Shown here: positions 6,044 through 9,506 of the stretch, piece after piece
Layout: the number at the start of each line of letters is the position of its first letter
Position numbering within the stretch: the stretch's first letter is position 1
Source of the DNA: Bacteriovoracaceae bacterium
Lineage (GTDB): Bacteria; Bdellovibrionota; UBA1018
Length of the DNA stretch: 9,506 bases
Direction of reading: 5' to 3'
Assembly (NCBI GenBank): GCA_023250755.1
Contig: JAHFAC010000048.1
Location: 1-9,506, forward strand
The notes under the pieces: model-generated
Told to the model about the DNA's origin: nothing
Database searches by the model: none
The model's input: only the letters and a program-made list of their open reading frames with translations
Made by a program: the position numbers and the translations under genes

Positions 6044-8594
6044 GATAGCTTTTGAGGAATTTTCCTGTAAAGCTTTTTTCGTTTTCACAGAGTTCCTCTG
6101 GGGTCCCCGTGGCAAGGATCCAGCCGCCACCCGAGCCTCCCTCGGGTCCAAGATCAATAATGTGATCAGCGACTTTAATGATTTCAAGATTATGTTCAAT
6201 GACGATGACGGTATTTCCTTGGTCCACCAGAGCCTGTAGGATGTGAACGAGCTTTTTGACATCGTCGAAGTGCAGGCCCGTAGAGGGCTCATCAAGAATA
6301 TAGACCGTTCGTCCCGTGCTTCGACGAGAAAGCTCTTTAGAGAGCTTAATCCGTTGAGCCTCTCCTCCGGAGAGCGTGGTGGCGCTTTGGCCTAGGCGTA
6401 AATAGCCCAAACCCACGTCGCAAATGGTTTTTAATTTTGCCTTAAGTGAAGGAATAGCGTCAAAGAAGTCGTACGCATCAGCAGCGGTCATATCCAGGAC
6501 ATCAGCAATGTTTTTATTTTTATAATGGATGTCAAGGATGTCCCTGCTGTATCGGCGCCCCTTGCAAACAGCACATTGAACAAAGACATCAGGGAGAAAG
6601 TGCATTTCGATTTTAGTGACGCCATCCCCCGCACAAGCTTCACAGCGTCCCCCTTTTACATTAAAAGAATAGCGGCCCGGGGAGTATCCGCGAATTTTTG
6701 ACTCAGGAAGCTGCGCAAAGAGATCGCGGATGAGACTAAAGGTTCCGGTATAGGTTGCCGGATTTGAGCGAGGAGTTCTGCCGATGGGGCGCTGGTCGAT
6801 ATCAATCGCTTTATCAACATGTTCAAGGCCGTGGACCGAAGTGATTTTTAAATCCCCAGACTCAACCCGATAAAGATTTTTCAAAAGGAGACGATAAAGC
6901 GTATCAATGACGAGGGTGCTTTTTCCACTTCCAGAAACACCGGTCACGCAAATAAAAGAACCAAGAGGAATTTCCACTGAAATACTCCTCAAGTTGTTTT
7001 GGTGCGCACCCTCGATTTGAATTGCTCGCCCTGAAGTTGTGGGACGGCGAATTTTTGGCACGGAAATTTCTAACTCTCCCCGAAGGTAGCGACCGGTCAG
7101 ACTTTTTTTTGAAGAGAGGATATCCTTTAATGAGCCCGAAGCAATCAGGTGACCGCCCTGTGTTCCTGCACCGGGGCCCAGGTCGATGATCCAGTCAGCG
7201 CGCTCAATTGTTTCTCGGTCGTGTTCAACCACGAGGATTGTGTTCCCTAGGTTTTTAAGACGGATCAAAGAGGCCAGAAGGCGGCCGTGATCCCTGGGGT
7301 GTAGGCCGATGCTGGGCTCATCCAATACATAAGTGACACCCACCAGAGAACTCCCAATCTGAGTGGCAAGGCGAATTCTTTGCAGTTCTCCACCTGACAG
7401 GGTTTGAACCGTCCGATTCAAACTTAAATAGCCTGCGCCGACTTGGTCGAGGAAGGAAAGTCGATCTGAGATTTCTTTTAAGATTCTTTCTGCAATCAAG
7501 AGCTCTCGTCCTGAAAGGGAGGCGTTCTTGAAAAAATCGGAAAGATCGGTAATTGAGAGTTGGCAAACTTCAGCGATATTTTTTTCGAAGACAAGAAAGT
7601 GGAGGCTTTCTTTTTTGAGTCGTGTCCCTTGACAGGAGGAGCAAGGCGTTTCGTCTCTCATGAAATCGAGATGGGGCTCCGAATCCTCATCGTTTGTGTC
7701 AGAAGGCTCTCGAGAAAGGGTTCCGATCCCCTCACAAGCGGGGCAGGCTCCCATGGGACTGTTGAATGAAAATGTTCGAGGCTCTGGAGAGGGGTAGTTT
7801 ACGCTACATGCTGAGCAAGAAAAACGCTCTGAAAGCAGTACCTCCTGTGAATCCGACTCAATAATGAGCAAGCCATTCCCCAATTTGAGAGCCAGATCCA
7901 CGGAGTCACCAATGCGGGGTAAAAAGGTTTCTTTTTGCGACTTTAAAATGAATCGATCGATATAGACGTCAATGTCGTGTTTTTTGTTTTTATCGAGCGA
8001 AATTTCATCGGCAAGATCGGTAATTTCTCCGTCCACTCGAACTCTCACGAAGCCGCGTTGGCGGAGCTGTTGGAGTTCTTTTTGATATTCCCCTTTTCTT
8101 GCTCGAACGATTGGCGCGAGAATCGCGATTTTAGTGTTTTCTGGGTAACCTAGGATGAAATCAACCATTTGCTGCGGGGATTGAGATTGAATTGATTTGC
8201 CGCAACTCCAGCAAAATGGCTTGCCAATTCGGGCAAAGAGTAGCCGGAGATAGTCATAAATTTCTGTGACCGTTCCTACGGTTGAGCGGGGATTGTAGCT
8301 GGTGGTTCTTTGCTCGATTGAAATAGTGGGACTCAATCCTTCGATCGATTCCACATCGGGTTTGCTCAGTTGCTCGAGAAATTGTCGTGCATAGGCGGAG
8401 AGACTTTCAACGTAGCGGCGCTGGCCTTCGGCATAAATAGTGTCAAAGGCAAGCGATGATTTTCCGGAACCTGAGGGGCCTGTAATCACGATGAGCTGGT
8501 CGCGAGGGATCCAGACGTCGATATTTTTCAGATTATGGACACGTGCCCCGCGAACCTGGATCGCCTCGTCATTTAAGGGCTTCGGATTGGGCAT
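5988..8594 (-). CDS. uvrA: UvrABC excinuclease subunit A lacking most of the insertion domain
   Basis: UvrA is the DNA-damage sensor ATPase of nucleotide excision repair and loads UvrB. The two ABC modules are intact. Module I has Walker A GPSGSGKS (39-46), signature LSGGE (399-403), VLDEP (423-427) and switch H458. Module II has GVSGSGKS (552-559), LSGGE (741-745), ILDEP (766-770) and H801. The UvrB-binding domain (about 120-245) is present. Cysteines 260/263/284/287 and 651/654/674/677 form the first and the C-terminal zinc motifs. The length, 868, is short of the usual 930-950. Between ACPACEGIG (285-291) and CSSC (318-321) only about 26 mostly acidic residues stand where E. coli has about 119. 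The last 18 residues extend beyond the family end. ATG 8594 is the only possible start, since an in-frame TAG lies 15 bases upstream, but it has no Shine-Dalgarno. It follows the phosphomutase gene closely and is probably co-transcribed. Confidence 0.96.
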   Translation of the reverse strand: MPNPKPLNDEAIQVRGARVHNLKNIDVWIPRDQLIVITGPSGSGKSSLAFDTIYAEGQRRYVESLSAYARQFLEQLSKPDVESIEGLSPTISIEQRTTSYNPRSTVGTVTEIYDYLRLLFARIGKPFCWSCGKSIQSQSPQQMVDFILGYPENTKIAILAPIVRARKGEYQKELQQLRQRGFVRVRVDGEITDLADEISLDKNKKHDIDVYIDRFILKSQKETFLPRIGDSVDLALKLGNGLLIIESDSQEVLLSERFSCSACSVNYPSPEPRTFSFNSPMGACPACEGIGTLSREPSDTNDEDSEPHLDFMRDETPCSSCQGTRLKKESLHFLVFEKNIAEVCQLSITDLSDFFKNASLSGRELLIAERILKEISDRLSFLDQVGAGYLSLNRTVQTLSGGELQRIRLATQIGSSLVGVTYVLDEPSIGLHPRDHGRLLASLIRLKNLGNTILVVEHDRETIERADWIIDLGPGAGTQGGHLIASGSLKDILSSKKSLTGRYLRGELEISVPKIRRPTTSGRAIQIEGAHQNNLRSISVEIPLGSFICVTGVSGSGKSTLVIDTLYRLLLKNLYRVESGDLKITSVHGLEHVDKAIDIDQRPIGRTPRSNPATYTGTFSLIRDLFAQLPESKIRGYSPGRYSFNVKGGRCEACAGDGVTKIEMHFLPDVFVQCAVCKGRRYSRDILDIHYKNKNIADVLDMTAADAYDFFDAIPSLKAKLKTICDVGLGYLRLGQSATTLSGGEAQRIKLSKELSRRSTGRTVYILDEPSTGLHFDDVKKLVHILQALVDQGNTVIVIEHNLEIIKVADHIIDLGPEGGSGGGWILATGTPEELCENEKSFTGKFLKSYLTCLAPRHKTSNKAPNNY
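6047..6085 (+). terminator. Probable intrinsic terminator after the TRL gene, inside uvrA
   Basis: AGCTTT (6047-6052) pairs with AAAGCT (6069-6074). After a two-by-two mismatch, AGGA (6055-6058) pairs with TCCT (6063-6066) around a four-base loop. TTTTTTCGTTTT follows. The stem is less GC-rich than the one after atpE. It begins three bases after the TRL stop and lies within conserved uvrA codons on the other strand. Confidence 0.55.
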
Positions 8595-8609
8595 GAGAGG
8601 GGGTTTACT

Positions 8610-9506
8610 CTAATGGTCGGAAGCTTTCAATGGCGGATGTCCAAGGATGCCCGCTGCCTCAAAAAGGGCGCCTTCAACAACACCACGAATTTCATTGAGG
8701 CGAGCCTGGGAGGGGGCTTCAAACCTTAGAACGAGAACGGGTTGTGTGTTGGACGCCCGCACCAACCCCCAGCCATCACCGAAATCGACTCGAACACCAT
8801 CAATGGCAGAGATTTTCCGTCCAGGAGAAAGAAGGCGCTTAGTCTCCTCAACCAGCAGGAATTTTTTTTCCTCTTCACAGTCCACTCGGATTTCTGGGGT
8901 AGAAAAAGAAGGAGGCAAATCCCTTAAAAGAGTTGATAAAGAACCGGGTGCAGCAGAGAGGATCTCATAGACCCGCACTGCTGCATAAATTGCGTCATCG
9001 TATCCAAAATAGCGGTCAGCAAAAAACATATGACCCGACATTTCTCCGGCAAGCGCAGCACCCGTCTCTTTCATTTTTGTCTTAATCAGGGAGTGCCCCG
9101 TTTTCCACATAATAGGCTTGCCCCCTTTTGCCGCGATATCGTTATAGAGGCGGTGGCTGGATTTTACCTCAGAGATAATAGTTGCGCCCGGGTGTTCTTT
9201 GAGAATGTCACGAGAGAAGAGGACCATCATCTCATCTCCAAAAATTACGCGGCCGGTTTCATCGACAAGGCCGATTCTGTCTGAGTCACCATCAAAAGCG
9301 AGCCCAAAATCTGCTTTTTCTTCCCGAACGGTCGCAACAAGATCTTTTAGATTGGAAAGAACAGTAGGATCAGGATGGTGGTTAGGAAAGCGTCCATCTA
9401 GTTCACAGTAGAGCGGAATCACATTCGCGCCGAGGAGAGAGAAAAGACGGGGCGCAATGGTGCTTGCAGTGCCATTGCCAGCATCGATCACAATTTTCAT
9501 TTTTTT
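8610..9506 (-). CDS. Phosphomannomutase/phosphoglucomutase (AlgC/ManB type), domains 2-4
   Basis: This alpha-D-phosphohexomutase interconverts hexose 6- and 1-phosphates (mannose and/or glucose) for nucleotide-sugar and polysaccharide synthesis. The gene enters from the right edge. The ATG at 9500 is not its start, because [12 protein letters not shown] is the family's domain 2 opening, about 150-160 residues into the full protein, and the frame continues as AAA AAA to the edge. Numbering from that Met, the metal-binding loop FDGDSDRIG is at 69-77, KTGHSLIK at 133-140, the sugar-specificity loop GEMSGH at 152-157, and the phosphate-binding loop [15 protein letters not shown] at 248-262. The phosphoserine of domain 1 is outside the window. 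Mannose and glucose specificity cannot be separated here. The stop is 15 bases before uvrA, with which it likely shares a transcript. Confidence 0.92.
   Translation of the reverse strand, partial: KKMKIVIDAGNGTASTIAPRLFSLLGANVIPLYCELDGRFPNHHPDPTVLSNLKDLVATVREEKADFGLAFDGDSDRIGLVDETGRVIFGDEMMVLFSRDILKEHPGATIISEVKSSHRLYNDIAAKGGKPIMWKTGHSLIKTKMKETGAALAGEMSGHMFFADRYFGYDDAIYAAVRVYEILSAAPGSLSTLLRDLPPSFSTPEIRVDCEEEKKFLLVEETKRLLSPGRKISAIDGVRVDFGDGWGLVRASNTQPVLVLRFEAPSQARLNEIRGVVEGALFEAAGILGHPPLKASDH

Noticed and set aside
7640..7728. The UvrA shortening as a frameshift or assembly gap.
   Set aside because: The frame is continuous and both flanking zinc-type cysteine pairs are intact, so a real linker is more likely. 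Raw reads would still be needed to exclude a collapsed assembly.
6100..9480. Several open frames on the plus strand across uvrA and the phosphomutase gene, and on the minus strand across gyrA.
   Set aside because: They are shadows of strongly conserved genes, show no recognisable protein pattern and lack ribosome sites.
9498..9500. ATG at the right edge as the start of the phosphomutase gene.
   Set aside because: The sequence after it is the domain 2 opening of the family, and the frame stays open to the edge. The gene is cut by the window and not short.
1..9506. A mobile element, defence system, toxin-antitoxin pair or other accessory island.
   Set aside because: No transposase, recombinase, long direct or inverted repeat, tRNA target or unknown large gene is present. 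All long genes are housekeeping families.

Overview
The window carries ordinary bacterial housekeeping genes, tightly packed. It reads best as a Gram-negative chromosome of the deltaproteobacterial or Bdellovibrio type. This is inferred from protein flavour and gene order: gyrA, a TPR lipoprotein, a split atpZ-atpI-atpB-atpE cluster, an AtpE with a signal-peptide-like N-terminus, and two lipoproteins with lipoboxes. There is no species-level marker. I see no rRNA, tRNA, CRISPR array, insertion sequence or phage gene, and no stretch over 300 bases lacks a gene.

Layout, plus strand, 1-6043: the 3' part of a FabH-type ketoacyl-ACP synthase III gene, then gyrA, then a TPR lipoprotein gene that overlaps the gyrA stop as TTGA. 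A gap of about 70 bases follows, then a compact F0 ATP synthase cluster: atpZ, atpI, atpB (subunit a) and atpE (subunit c). This cluster ends at a strong intrinsic terminator. A small TRL-family lipoprotein gene lies after it.

Layout, minus strand, 9506-5988: the gene for domains 2-4 of a phosphomannomutase/phosphoglucomutase, cut by the window edge, then uvrA 15 bases downstream. This unit converges on the plus-strand block. uvrA and the TRL gene overlap tail to tail by 56 bases, and a probable terminator for the TRL gene lies inside the uvrA coding region.

How the genes work together: gyrA and uvrA serve DNA topology and nucleotide excision repair. AtpZ/AtpI/AtpB/AtpE form or assemble the proton- or sodium-translocating membrane sector, whose remaining subunit genes must lie elsewhere. 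FabH, the sugar phosphomutase and the TPR lipoprotein fit membrane lipid, surface polysaccharide and envelope assembly.

I did not find a previously undescribed system. The points most worth a second look are a UvrA that appears to lack nearly all of its insertion domain, a natural valine at the GyrA quinolone-contact serine, a Q/E-S/Y ion-site pattern in subunit c that leaves H+ versus Na+ coupling open, and the uvrA/TRL 3' overlap.
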